From JBEKHI01 sp050012355 (GTDB lineage: Bacteria; Actinomycetota; Actinomycetes; Streptosporangiales; Streptosporangiaceae), in contig JBEKHI010000041.1 of the NCBI GenBank assembly GCA_050012355.1, positions 1 to 31,606 of the forward strand: 31,606 bases of DNA. The letters run 5' to 3'. Both the position numbers and the translations under genes were made by a program. Shown here piece by piece: positions 1 through 6,795 of the stretch. Within the stretch, counting starts at the first letter, position 1; every line of letters begins with the position of its first letter. The notes under the pieces were generated by a model. The model searched no databases, was not told where the DNA came from, and saw nothing but the letters and a program-made list of their open reading frames with translations.

Positions 1-34
1 GGTGTGCGGCTCGTGCGTAGAGCGCTAAGCCATC

Positions 35-81
35 CCATGGATGGCCCATCGCAGGCGCTGTAGCCCCAGTAATGGGTCATC
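35..81 (-). repeat. Dispersed intergenic repeat, copy A
   Basis: Read on the minus strand there are two 16-nt units, at 81-66 (GATGACCCATTACTGG) and 50-35 (GATGGGCCATCCATGG), set 31 nt apart. They are separated by 15 nt (GGCTACAGCGCCTGC) resembling the spacer of copies B and C. The second unit matches the consensus GATGACCCATCGCTGG at 12 of 16 positions, so this is the most diverged and the only inverted copy. It lies between an unseen left neighbour and the G1 peptidase gene. Function unknown. Confidence 0.6.
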
Positions 82-366
82 GACAGGCTTGTAGAAAGCC
101 CCGGTCCTGCGATATGTCCCGGATGTGTGCTATTGCGCCCTGGGGCTGGGGCTGGGGCTGTCCATCCAGTACCGGTACACACCATCCGCGTCGAGGGCTC
201 TTGCTGACCGGCCGCCGCGTCCGCTATGTGACTTGCGAGTAACTTCCGTCGTCCGCTAAATGGCCAGGCAGTGCCAATAAATCAATCACAAATTCGATTA
301 ATGTTGATCATGTTGCGCTATCGAGCGCCATTTTTTAGATAATGCTGAACTTTTTCTTCATGTCGC

Positions 367-395
367 TTGCGTGACGGTATGACCCGATTTAGCAT
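367..395 (+). promoter_or_regulatory. Putative promoter of the G1 peptidase
   Basis: TTGCGT at 367-372 and TAGCAT at 390-395 are separated by 17 nt, which fits a primary-sigma promoter of actinobacteria. It lies at the end of an AT-rich stretch. Transcription would start near 402 and leave an untranslated leader of about 75 nt before the gene at 477. Motif match only. Confidence 0.45.
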
Positions 396-476
396 CATGG
401 CGATTCACCATGTTAACGATCACAAGGAGTAACTGTCGCAGAAGCTACACCCCCAACAGTAAGGAGAACCCACACC

Positions 477-1343
477 ATGAACCGACGACGTCTACGCGCC
501 GCGCTAGCGGCCGCCGCGCTCACGGTCGCCGCGGCCGGCGCCGCTGCGGCGACCGGCGCTGGCCAGGCCGCCGCAGCCACGGCGCCACGCACCGCGGAGC
601 ACGCCACGAGTACGGCAAAGGTTTTCCACTCAGTCAACGGGAAGGGCGCCAGCTGGCTGGGGCTCGGCCCGCACACGATCCAGGGCAAGCACGCCCTAGA
701 CCACCAGGAGTACAGCGAGAACTGGGCCGGGTACGCGGCGGACAGCACCACCTACACGTCCGCGAGCGCGTCCTGGAAGCAGCCGTCGGTTGACTGCTCC
801 GAGGGCAGCGGGTACTCGGCGTTCTGGGTCGGCATCGACGGGTTCAATAGCAGCACCGTCGAGCAAACCGGCACCGAGGCCGACTGTAGCGGCGGCAGCG
901 CGTCCTACAGCGCCTGGTATGAGGCCTATCCGGCCGCCAGCAACACCTACAGCAACACGGTCGAGCCTGGTGACTCGCTGACCGCGACGGTCACCGAGTC
1001 AAGCGGCGACGTGTTCGACCTCGTGCTCACCGACTCTACTCAGGGGTGGACCGAGAATACCGACGTCACCGTGTCCGGTGCCGAGTCATCGTCGGCCGAG
1101 GTGATCGCCGAGGCGCCGTCGAGCGAGCTCGGCGTACTGCCGCTGGCGGACTTCGGTACGGTGAACTTCACCAACGCGGAGGCGAACTCCACCGGGTTCG
1201 ACTCGCTCAGCCCGGTGCAGATCGACATGGAGTCCGCCTTCGGACAGCTCGAGGCGTCCACCAGTTCGCTGTCGGACGACGACTTCAGCGTCACGTGGGA
1301 GAGCTCGGGTGGTCCAAGCCTCCCCTTCGCCCGCCAGGGCTGA
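477..1343 (+). CDS. Secreted G1-family glutamic endopeptidase (eqolisin-like)
   Basis: A predicted secreted peptidase of 288 residues. The first ~35 residues form a signal peptide: an Arg-rich start, then a long Ala-rich hydrophobic stretch. The mature part shows the G1 beta-sandwich landmarks in order: SENWAGY (80-86), FWVGIDG (116-122), VEQTGT (128-133), SAWYEAYP (145-152) and SSAEVIAEAP (205-214). Aligning from memory with scytalidoglutamic peptidase puts the catalytic Gln at Q130 and the catalytic Glu at E212, both present. Characterised members are fungal enzymes that act at acid pH; bacterial members are less studied, so activity is inferred. An AAGGAG ribosome site at 461-466 fixes the ATG. 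The gene ends 6 bp from the convergent MFS gene. Confidence 0.88.
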   Translation: MNRRRLRAALAAAALTVAAAGAAAATGAGQAAAATAPRTAEHATSTAKVFHSVNGKGASWLGLGPHTIQGKHALDHQEYSENWAGYAADSTTYTSASASWKQPSVDCSEGSGYSAFWVGIDGFNSSTVEQTGTEADCSGGSASYSAWYEAYPAASNTYSNTVEPGDSLTATVTESSGDVFDLVLTDSTQGWTENTDVTVSGAESSSAEVIAEAPSSELGVLPLADFGTVNFTNAEANSTGFDSLSPVQIDMESAFGQLEASTSSLSDDDFSVTWESSGGPSLPFARQG

Positions 1344-1349
1344 AGCTAG

Positions 1350-2612
1350 CTAGTTAACGGATCCCGCCTCTGACTCAACGGCGAGCGGCGGGACCTCGTT
1401 GTCGTGGACCGGTGCGCCGAAGTTCCGCCATTGCGGGAAGGCGAGCCCCCCCAAGAACACGATCGCGTCGGCGATGCCGACCACCGGGAAGAACGCCGCG
1501 GAGCTCACGTGCGCCACGAACAGGCCGGTCAGCGCGAACGACAAGGGCGCGCTGCCGAACGCGGCCAGCATGACCAGGCTCATCACCCGCCCCAACAGTT
1601 CCGGTGGTGCCCACGCCTGCAGGCGCGGCAGCATGATCGTGTTGCCAAAGCTGACCCCTCCGCCGAGAGCCACCATGCACACGGCCGCTCCTGGTACTCC
1701 GCCGGCGAACGGTACGAAGCACATGGCGATCGCGGCAAGCATGAACGCGCCCGCCGCGACCACTGCCGGGCGCCGCAGGCCGCCGAAGCGGGTCGCCGCC
1801 AGCGCCCCCGCGATGCCGCCGGCCGCGTCGCAAGTCAGCAGCACCCCGAATCCGGAGGCTCCGAAACGCTGATGGGATAGCGCGGGCAGCGCCACCTCGG
1901 TGAGCCCGGCGAGGGCCAGGTTCGCGGCGACGGTAATGATCAGCAGAATCTGCAGCACTCGTGAGTTCCGCAGCAGGCTGAGCACGCCGCCGCTCCGGGC
2001 CGCTGGCTCCGAGGCGGGCTCCGGCTCCGGTGCGGACACCGCCGCCGGCCTCCGGATGAACGCCAGCGTCAGCGCCGATACGGCGAACGACGCCGCGTCG
2101 ATGCCAAACGCGGGGGCCGGCGACGCCAGCGCCACCACCGCCCCGCCGATCGCCGGGCCGATCAGCGATCCGGTCTGCTGAAATGCCATGAACAGCCCGT
2201 TGCCCGAGGTGAGCTGGGATGGGTCGAGCATCGACGGCAGTATCGCGAACGACGCGGGGATGAACAGGCCCTCACCCGCGCCGATCAGCGCCGCCGTGGG
2301 CGCGAGGAAAACCAGCGACACGGTGTGCCGGGTGGCCAGCAGCACGAGCACCGCGACCATCACACAGCGCGACGCGTCGGCCAGCAGCATCACGGTACGC
2401 GGCGACAGCCGGTCCGACAGCACGCCGCCGACCGGGATCAGTGCCGTGCGGGGCACACCGTAGAACGCGAGCACGACTCCGAGCAGCACCGCCGAACCGT
2501 GCGAGGAAAGCACATACCACGGCAGCGCGATCGCGTAACAGAAGTCGCCGATCGTGGACGCGAGCTGCCCGGCCGACAGTAGCCGGAAGTCCCGTACCGC
2601 TAGGGGATTCAC
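1350..2612 (-). CDS. MFS transporter
   Basis: A 420-residue integral membrane protein with about 12 hydrophobic segments, the usual size for a drug-efflux type major facilitator. The N-terminus (AVRDFRLLSAGQLASTIGD) and the loop with GGVLSDRLSPRTVM (around residues 62-75) are typical of the MFS_3/enterobactin-exporter-like group found in actinobacteria. A cytoplasmic loop rich in Pro, Glu and Ala (about residues 192-208) separates the two six-helix halves. Its ATG overlaps the stop codon of the upstream ArsR-type gene by 4 nt (ATGA), so the two are translationally coupled and the exporter is probably controlled by that regulator. The substrate cannot be told from sequence. Confidence 0.88.
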   Translation of the reverse strand: MNPLAVRDFRLLSAGQLASTIGDFCYAIALPWYVLSSHGSAVLLGVVLAFYGVPRTALIPVGGVLSDRLSPRTVMLLADASRCVMVAVLVLLATRHTVSLVFLAPTAALIGAGEGLFIPASFAILPSMLDPSQLTSGNGLFMAFQQTGSLIGPAIGGAVVALASPAPAFGIDAASFAVSALTLAFIRRPAAVSAPEPEPASEPAARSGGVLSLLRNSRVLQILLIITVAANLALAGLTEVALPALSHQRFGASGFGVLLTCDAAGGIAGALAATRFGGLRRPAVVAAGAFMLAAIAMCFVPFAGGVPGAAVCMVALGGGVSFGNTIMLPRLQAWAPPELLGRVMSLVMLAAFGSAPLSFALTGLFVAHVSSAAFFPVVGIADAIVFLGGLAFPQWRNFGAPVHDNEVPPLAVESEAGSVN

Positions 2613-3190
2613 TGTGCCTCCTCAGGCGAGAACGTTGGCAGGAACTCGGCGTTGACCATTACCCGGCGCGAGTCGGCTGGCCGGTCGTTCTTATCCGCCC
2701 GGGTGTACGCGGTTATCAGCTTCGTGACCTGCTCGCGCAGTTCGACCTGTTCCTCGGGTGTCACGTAGATGTCGAGGTAATAGCTGCCGAACGACCAGTC
2801 CTCGGGGTAGTCCGCTTCCCGGTCCTCGTACACGGCGCGTATCTCGTCCACCGACAAGCGAAACGTGTTGACCAGCATCTGCCCGGCTGCCCGCACCGCC
2901 GGCGGGGTGTCCGGCCCGGTGTCGACTTTCAGCTGACGGACCTTCGCACGCCACGGACGCTCCCTGCCATCTCCGGCGGCCTCGCGGTCCTCCTCAACGA
3001 ATCCGTACTTGGCGAGCGAGCGCAGGTGGTAGCTGCAGGCGGACGGGGACAGCCCGGCGATCTGGGCGCACTCCGTCGCCGTCGCGGGTCCCTCGAGCGC
3101 GAGGTGCTTCAAGATCGCGATCCGGGCCGGGTGCGCGAGCGCGCGCATCTGCTGCGGATCGTCAAGCGTGACTGGTTCGTCCGGATTCAT
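2609..3190 (-). CDS. ArsR-family winged-helix transcriptional regulator
   Basis: A 193-residue cytoplasmic regulator. Residues 10-75 form an ArsR/HTH_20 winged helix: MRALAHPARIAILKHL, then ATECAQIAGLSPSACSYHLRSL as helix-turn-helix and recognition helix, then the wing. There is no obvious metal-binding Cys pair of the classical ArsR/SmtB type, so the signal is more likely organic or protein-mediated. The C-terminal ~100 residues resemble the helical extension found in HTH_20 regulators that sit beside MFS genes. It is first in a two-gene operon with the exporter. No ribosome site precedes the ATG; the start appears leaderless (see the promoter feature). Confidence 0.88.
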   Translation of the reverse strand: MNPDEPVTLDDPQQMRALAHPARIAILKHLALEGPATATECAQIAGLSPSACSYHLRSLAKYGFVEEDREAAGDGRERPWRAKVRQLKVDTGPDTPPAVRAAGQMLVNTFRLSVDEIRAVYEDREADYPEDWSFGSYYLDIYVTPEEQVELREQVTKLITAYTRADKNDRPADSRRVMVNAEFLPTFSPEEAQ

Positions 3191-3226
3191 ATGTGAAAGA
3201 TTACTTTCGAAACAGATGCTTCACAA
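3191..3226 (-). promoter_or_regulatory. Leaderless promoter and candidate operator of the ArsR-MFS operon
   Basis: Reading the minus strand, TTGTGA (3226-3221), a 17-nt spacer and TAATCT (3203-3198) form a good promoter, and the ATG at 3190 follows the -10 box by 7 nt, so the transcript would begin at the start codon. Two inverted repeats overlap these boxes: GAAAG-ATTA-CTTTC (3195-3208) and TGTGAA/TTCACA (3192-3197 and 3220-3225). Their placement suggests autorepression by the ArsR protein, which is inference. Confidence 0.55.
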
Positions 3227-3277
3227 TAACGGGCCCTGTTACGTTTCGGTCACGAAGCATGCGGCAGAATGAGGTCC

Positions 3278-4147
3278 ATGACAGATGACATGAAGCAGCG
3301 GATTGGCCGGATCGGTATCTGGATGCCGGATCCGGCGAGCATCGAGGCGGGGGGAGCCGCGGTGGCGAGCGCGATCGAAGCAGCCGGGTTCGGCTCGCTG
3401 TGGGTGGGCGGCGGGAACGGTAAGCCCGACTCGTTCGAGAGACTGGCGGAGTTGCTCGAGGGCACCACCAGACTGGTGGTGGCGACCGGGATCGCCAACA
3501 TCTGGGCCCGGCCAGCCGCCGAGATGCGCGCGGGAGCGGAGGACCTGGCCAAACGGTTCCCCGGCCGGTTCATCCTCGGCCTGGGCGTCAGCCACGCTCC
3601 GATCGTCGAGGGTCTCGGCAAGACCTATGAGAAGCCGTTCCAGAAGATGGTCTCTTACCTAGACGAACTCGGTGACCTCTCCTGCCCGCTGGTGCTCGCC
3701 GCGCTCGGTCCCCGGATGCTCGAACTGTCCCGTGACCGGACCGACGGCGCCCATCCGTACTTCGTCACTCCCGAGCACACGGCGGTGGCGCGCGACATCC
3801 TCGGCCCGGATCCGCTGCTCATCCCCGAGCAGGCCGTCGTGCTGTCCGGTGACCGGGCGCAGGCCCTCGCCGGGGGCCGCGCTTACGCGGACCGCTACCT
3901 GAAGATGCCGAACTACATTAGCAACCTCAAGCGGTACGGGTTCTCCGACGCGGACATCTCCGGTGGCGGCAGCGACCGGCTGATCGAGGCCATCATCCCG
4001 TACGGTCCCGGCGGCGTGACCAAGTCGGTCCGCGCGCACCTGGACGCCGGCGCGGACCACGTGACCATCCAGCCGCTCGGCGCTACCGGTACGTTCAGCG
4101 CCGCCGACCTGCACCTGCTCGGCGAGGCGCTCCAAGGGCTGCTCTAG
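3278..4147 (+). CDS. LLM-class F420-dependent oxidoreductase
   Basis: A luciferase-like monooxygenase-fold protein of about 289 residues, most similar in layout to the actinobacterial F420-type subfamily. It starts with a first beta strand (RIGRIGIWMPDP), followed by the GFGSLWVGGG strand, TRLVVATGIANIW, and the FILGLGVSHAPIVE strand typical of this fold. Such enzymes use reduced F420 or FMN to act on small organic molecules; the substrate is unknown. I prefer the ATG at 3278 because GAGG lies just before it (3271-3274); ATG codons at 3269 and 3290 are in frame and possible. It is divergent from the ArsR operon. Its last 53 bp overlap the convergent AlkD-like gene. Confidence 0.85.
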   Translation: MTDDMKQRIGRIGIWMPDPASIEAGGAAVASAIEAAGFGSLWVGGGNGKPDSFERLAELLEGTTRLVVATGIANIWARPAAEMRAGAEDLAKRFPGRFILGLGVSHAPIVEGLGKTYEKPFQKMVSYLDELGDLSCPLVLAALGPRMLELSRDRTDGAHPYFVTPEHTAVARDILGPDPLLIPEQAVVLSGDRAQALAGGRAYADRYLKMPNYISNLKRYGFSDADISGGGSDRLIEAIIPYGPGGVTKSVRAHLDAGADHVTIQPLGATGTFSAADLHLLGEALQGLL

Positions 4148-4844
4148 CCTCGGTGAGCCGTTCCGCGTCGTTTGCGGGGAGCCGCCGCACCGCCTCGCGG
4201 AACGTCACCCCGGACATCGTGTCGAGGTGAGCCCCGGTCCACGCCGCGACCCAGGCCGGGTCGCGACGCGAGATCTCGCGTAGCACCCAGCCGATCGCTT
4301 TGCGGATGAAGAACTGAGTCTCGCCGATCATAGGGGTCGCGTACCGCTCGAACCGTTCCAGGTCAGGCCGCCCCGCCCGGATGCCGGCCAGCAGCGCGAG
4401 CAGCGCCGACCGCCGCACCCAGAAGTCTTCGTCTTGCGCCCACCCGTCGATCCTTGCCCACGCCGCCGGTTCGCGGTCGGCGATCTTTCCCGCGACGCTC
4501 CCAGCGAGCCCGTCGACCAGCGCCCACGTGCCGGATTCCCTTATCATCCGCTCGACCAGTTCGAGATCGTTAACTTTCATGGCCATAACGACGATTTCCA
4601 GTGTCTCGACAGCAGCCGCCCGTCGCTCGAAGACCGGCACCTCCCAGAGCGCGATCGCCAGCGCAATGCCCGTCTCACGGTGGACGGTTGCTTTAACCGC
4701 GCGCCGCATGTCCGGCACGCTGACCCCGTAGAACTCCAGATCGCTCTTGAGGTACTTCTTCTCCTGCGCGGCGCGCTCCGGTGTCCCGAGCTTGCGTAGT
4801 TCCGCGGCGAGGTCTTCAGCCGCTTGTCTGGCGTCAAACGTCAT
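4095..4844 (-). CDS. AlkD-like DNA alkylation repair protein
   Basis: A 249-residue all-helical protein of the HEAT-repeat DNA glycosylase family. Recognisable pieces are LKSDLEFYGVSVPDMRRAVK near the N-terminus, DEDFWVRRSALLALL in the middle and FFIRKAIGWVLREISRRDP near the C-terminus, the usual signature stretches of AlkD relatives. AlkD excises bulky or positively charged alkylated purines without base flipping; activity here is inferred from similarity. GGGGAA precedes the ATG at 4844, so the longer frame back to 4898 is not used. The last ~17 codons overlap the convergent LLM gene and encode an Arg-rich tail (RRAGAGRRR). Confidence 0.85.
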   Translation of the reverse strand: MTFDARQAAEDLAAELRKLGTPERAAQEKKYLKSDLEFYGVSVPDMRRAVKATVHRETGIALAIALWEVPVFERRAAAVETLEIVVMAMKVNDLELVERMIRESGTWALVDGLAGSVAGKIADREPAAWARIDGWAQDEDFWVRRSALLALLAGIRAGRPDLERFERYATPMIGETQFFIRKAIGWVLREISRRDPAWVAAWTGAHLDTMSGVTFREAVRRLPANDAERLTEARAALGAPRRAGAGRRR

Positions 4845-4924
4845 CGGTTCCCCAGCTGTCGAGAGAAGCGTGGGCCAGTTTAGCCCCAGCAACCCCACGG
4901 GTCGCGCCCTAGCGCCATGCTCAA

Positions 4925-4980
4925 CCCCAGCGATGGCCCATCGCTGGTGCTACGGCGCTATCGGTGGCCCATCGCTGGGG
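4925..4980 (+). repeat. Dispersed intergenic repeat, copy B
   Basis: Two 16-nt units, GATGGCCCATCGCTGG (4932-4947) and GGTGGCCCATCGCTGG (4963-4978), lie 31 nt apart with the spacer TGCTACGGCGCTATC. The first unit also forms a perfect interrupted palindrome with its left flank: CCAGCGATGG-C-CCATCGCTGG (4927-4947). It lies between the AlkD-like start and the end of the gene at 5000-5398. About 42 of 49 bases match copy C. Confidence 0.75.
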
Positions 4981-4999
4981 TCCGTGCGAGCCGATGCCG

Positions 5000-5398
5000 T
5001 CAGATGGAGATCCAGCCGGTGACTACTGGCGGGGCCTCTTCGTCCGAGGAGCCGTCGCCTAGGCGGCACCGGATGGAGATGGAGCCCGCGGGTATCTCGT
5101 CCGCGACGAACCGGCCGAGCTCGTCGGCCTGCACAGAGAGAATCGTGTCCCCGTACCGGATGTCCACTTGCGCGGGCTGGCGGGGCAGCAATTGCCCCAT
5201 CAGCCGCCTGACCGGCCCCTCCGTTGTCACCGATAGCTCGATCGTCAGGCCGCTCGCGCGGAACGAGAGTTGCCGCCAGGCGCTGGCGCTGCGCACGCCG
5301 CGGGTAATCGGGGAATCGTCGATCAGCGAATCGAAGGAGAGCAAGGCCTCCTCGTACGCCCCCGGCATTTCCCATACGACGGCGAGGGGTTGTGTCAT
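5000..5398 (-). CDS. Small beta-sandwich-like protein of the CHAT/S8 island
   Basis: A 132-residue soluble protein with no signal peptide or membrane segment. The N-terminal ~35 residues contain a predicted helix (EEALLSFDSLI). The C-terminal two thirds is beta-rich, with RRLMGQLLPRQPAQVDIRYG (64-83), then ELGRFVADEIPAGSISIRC (93-111). This pattern resembles carboxypeptidase-regulatory-like domains. I recall similar small proteins next to S8 peptidases and TPR-CHAT proteins in many actinobacteria, often with a sigma factor; none is present in this window. It starts 10 bp after the S8 stop codon, and a GGGGG run overlapping that stop can serve as ribosome site, so the two are cotranscribed. 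Role unknown; a scaffold, substrate or inhibitor of the proteases is possible. Confidence 0.72.
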   Translation of the reverse strand: MTQPLAVVWEMPGAYEEALLSFDSLIDDSPITRGVRSASAWRQLSFRASGLTIELSVTTEGPVRRLMGQLLPRQPAQVDIRYGDTILSVQADELGRFVADEIPAGSISIRCRLGDGSSDEEAPPVVTGWISI

Positions 5399-5408
5399 GA
5401 GGAAAGAC

Positions 5409-6683
5409 TTACCCCCGTTTGTGACTGACAGAACACGGAACGGGTAACCCGGGCGGCCGTCGGCCGCCCGGTAAGATCCCCCGCGATAGCCGTAACGCGA
5501 CGAGCACCGGGCCGACGCCCGGGATGGCGCACTCGCGAGCCAGCACCAGCATTTCCCCGGCGGCCTGCCGCGCGCCGCAGCCGGTGCGGGACATCCGGTC
5601 CGCGATCAGCCCGGCGACGAGCGGTGTCGCGAACGAGGTCCCGCTCCACCGGGCCATGCCGTCGAACTCGCGAACCGCGCCGACCAGCGGTGGTTCGGTG
5701 TAGGTGTAGGTACCGGAAACGAACGCGTTCACCAGGTCGGTCCCTGGCGCGTACACATCGACCCACGAGCCGTACCCGCTCCAGGTCGCGCGGCGGCGCT
5801 GTGACGGATCGAGTGCGCCGACCGCGAGCACGTCGGTGAACGCGGCGGGCCAGAACGGGCGCCGTTCGCCGTTGTTGCCCGCCGCGGCGACGATCAGGGT
5901 TCCCTTCCGCTGCCGGTACCGCTCCATAAGCGTCGAGAGTCCCAGCGGCGGCAAGTCGCCCCTGGTGTTCCCGCCCGCCGATAGCGAGATGATGTCCGGG
6001 CTGTAGCACCACGCGCGTTCTAGCCCCAGCACGAGAGATGACTCCAGGGTCACGCCGGCCACGCTGAACTCGTTAAGCACCCGGACGTCGGCTCCCGGCG
6101 CGACGCACCGGGCCACGCCGGCGATGAACGTGCCGTGCCCGGCGTACGGCGGAATGGTCACCCGGCCGGCGGCGTCGGCGGGGAGCTTCTCCTCGTCACC
6201 GGTCACCCCGGCGAGCCACGGGTGCGATTCGGTGGCTTCGGCCACCAGACCGGTGTCCACCACGCAGATCGACGCGCCGGTGCCGCCGTCGTCGCCGCGC
6301 AGACTTGGCGTCACCTGCGTTCTCGGTGCCACCGGCGCTGGCTCGCAGGCCGGGCACAGGCCGCCTGGCGCCACCGACAGCACGTGGTTGGGTGCCGCGA
6401 TCCCGGTGCCCAGGGACCGGTCGATCGCTGGCAGCGCCGCGGTTACCTTGCCCAGGTCGGCGCCGTCGAGAGAGTACAGGCTGACACCGTCGATGAGCCC
6501 GTCGGCCACCTCACCTCCGCCGACCACTTCGCGCACCCGGTCGAGATACTGATCGCGGACCAGCAGGCATCCTTCCTCGTAGAGATAGTCGAGTTCGCCG
6601 CGGTTCAGTTCCGCGCCGATCGTGACACCCACCGCGGCCATCCCGTCGAAGGCGAGCCGCATCTGAGCTTCGAGCTTGTCCAT
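5409..6683 (-). CDS. Cytoplasmic S8 (subtilisin-like) serine peptidase
   Basis: A 424-residue subtilase with all catalytic residues: D143 in CVVDTG, H183 in YAGHGTFIAGV, oxyanion N270 in AAAGNNG and S350 in WSGTSFATPLVAG. There is no signal peptide. Residues 1-130 form an N-terminal region that ends in a CPAC pair (C110, C113) and could act as a prodomain or adaptor. Subtilases are usually secreted, so an intracellular one beside a caspase-like protein suggests regulated proteolysis or cell suicide (inference). It is transcribed divergently from the TPR-CHAT gene across 112 bp and is followed 10 bp later by the small beta-sandwich gene. GAAGGG about 9 nt upstream supports the ATG at 6683. Confidence 0.9.
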   Translation of the reverse strand: MDKLEAQMRLAFDGMAAVGVTIGAELNRGELDYLYEEGCLLVRDQYLDRVREVVGGGEVADGLIDGVSLYSLDGADLGKVTAALPAIDRSLGTGIAAPNHVLSVAPGGLCPACEPAPVAPRTQVTPSLRGDDGGTGASICVVDTGLVAEATESHPWLAGVTGDEEKLPADAAGRVTIPPYAGHGTFIAGVARCVAPGADVRVLNEFSVAGVTLESSLVLGLERAWCYSPDIISLSAGGNTRGDLPPLGLSTLMERYRQRKGTLIVAAAGNNGERRPFWPAAFTDVLAVGALDPSQRRRATWSGYGSWVDVYAPGTDLVNAFVSGTYTYTEPPLVGAVREFDGMARWSGTSFATPLVAGLIADRMSRTGCGARQAAGEMLVLARECAIPGVGPVLVALRLSRGILPGGRRPPGLPVPCSVSHKRG

Positions 6684-6795
6684 TCGTCATGCCCTTCGTG
6701 TGTGCCAGGCTGGAGGGGAGGCCCAGCTCTGCACCACCCACTGACGTGTTCTCGACGTGGTAGACCAGCAACTATGACGGGGGGTAATCAAAAAA

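Larger units (their letters stand above)
1..476. other. Intergenic stretch, no gene
   Basis: No convincing coding region is seen. Positions 35-81 hold copy A of the dispersed 31-nt-period repeat described separately. Positions 141-158 carry three head-to-tail copies of TGGGGC. From about 240 to 420 the sequence becomes much more AT-rich than the surrounding genes, as expected for a promoter region upstream of the secreted peptidase. The 3' end of a gene lying left of the window could reach the first few bases, but this cannot be judged. Confidence 0.7.

Noticed and set aside
141..158. Three TGGGGC repeats as a possible G-quadruplex
   Set aside because: Only three G-tracts of four are present with no clear fourth, and there is no position relative to a gene that suggests function.
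410..793. Plus-strand open frame overlapping the G1 peptidase start
   Set aside because: Arg/His-rich out-of-frame translation of the signal-peptide region; no ribosome site.
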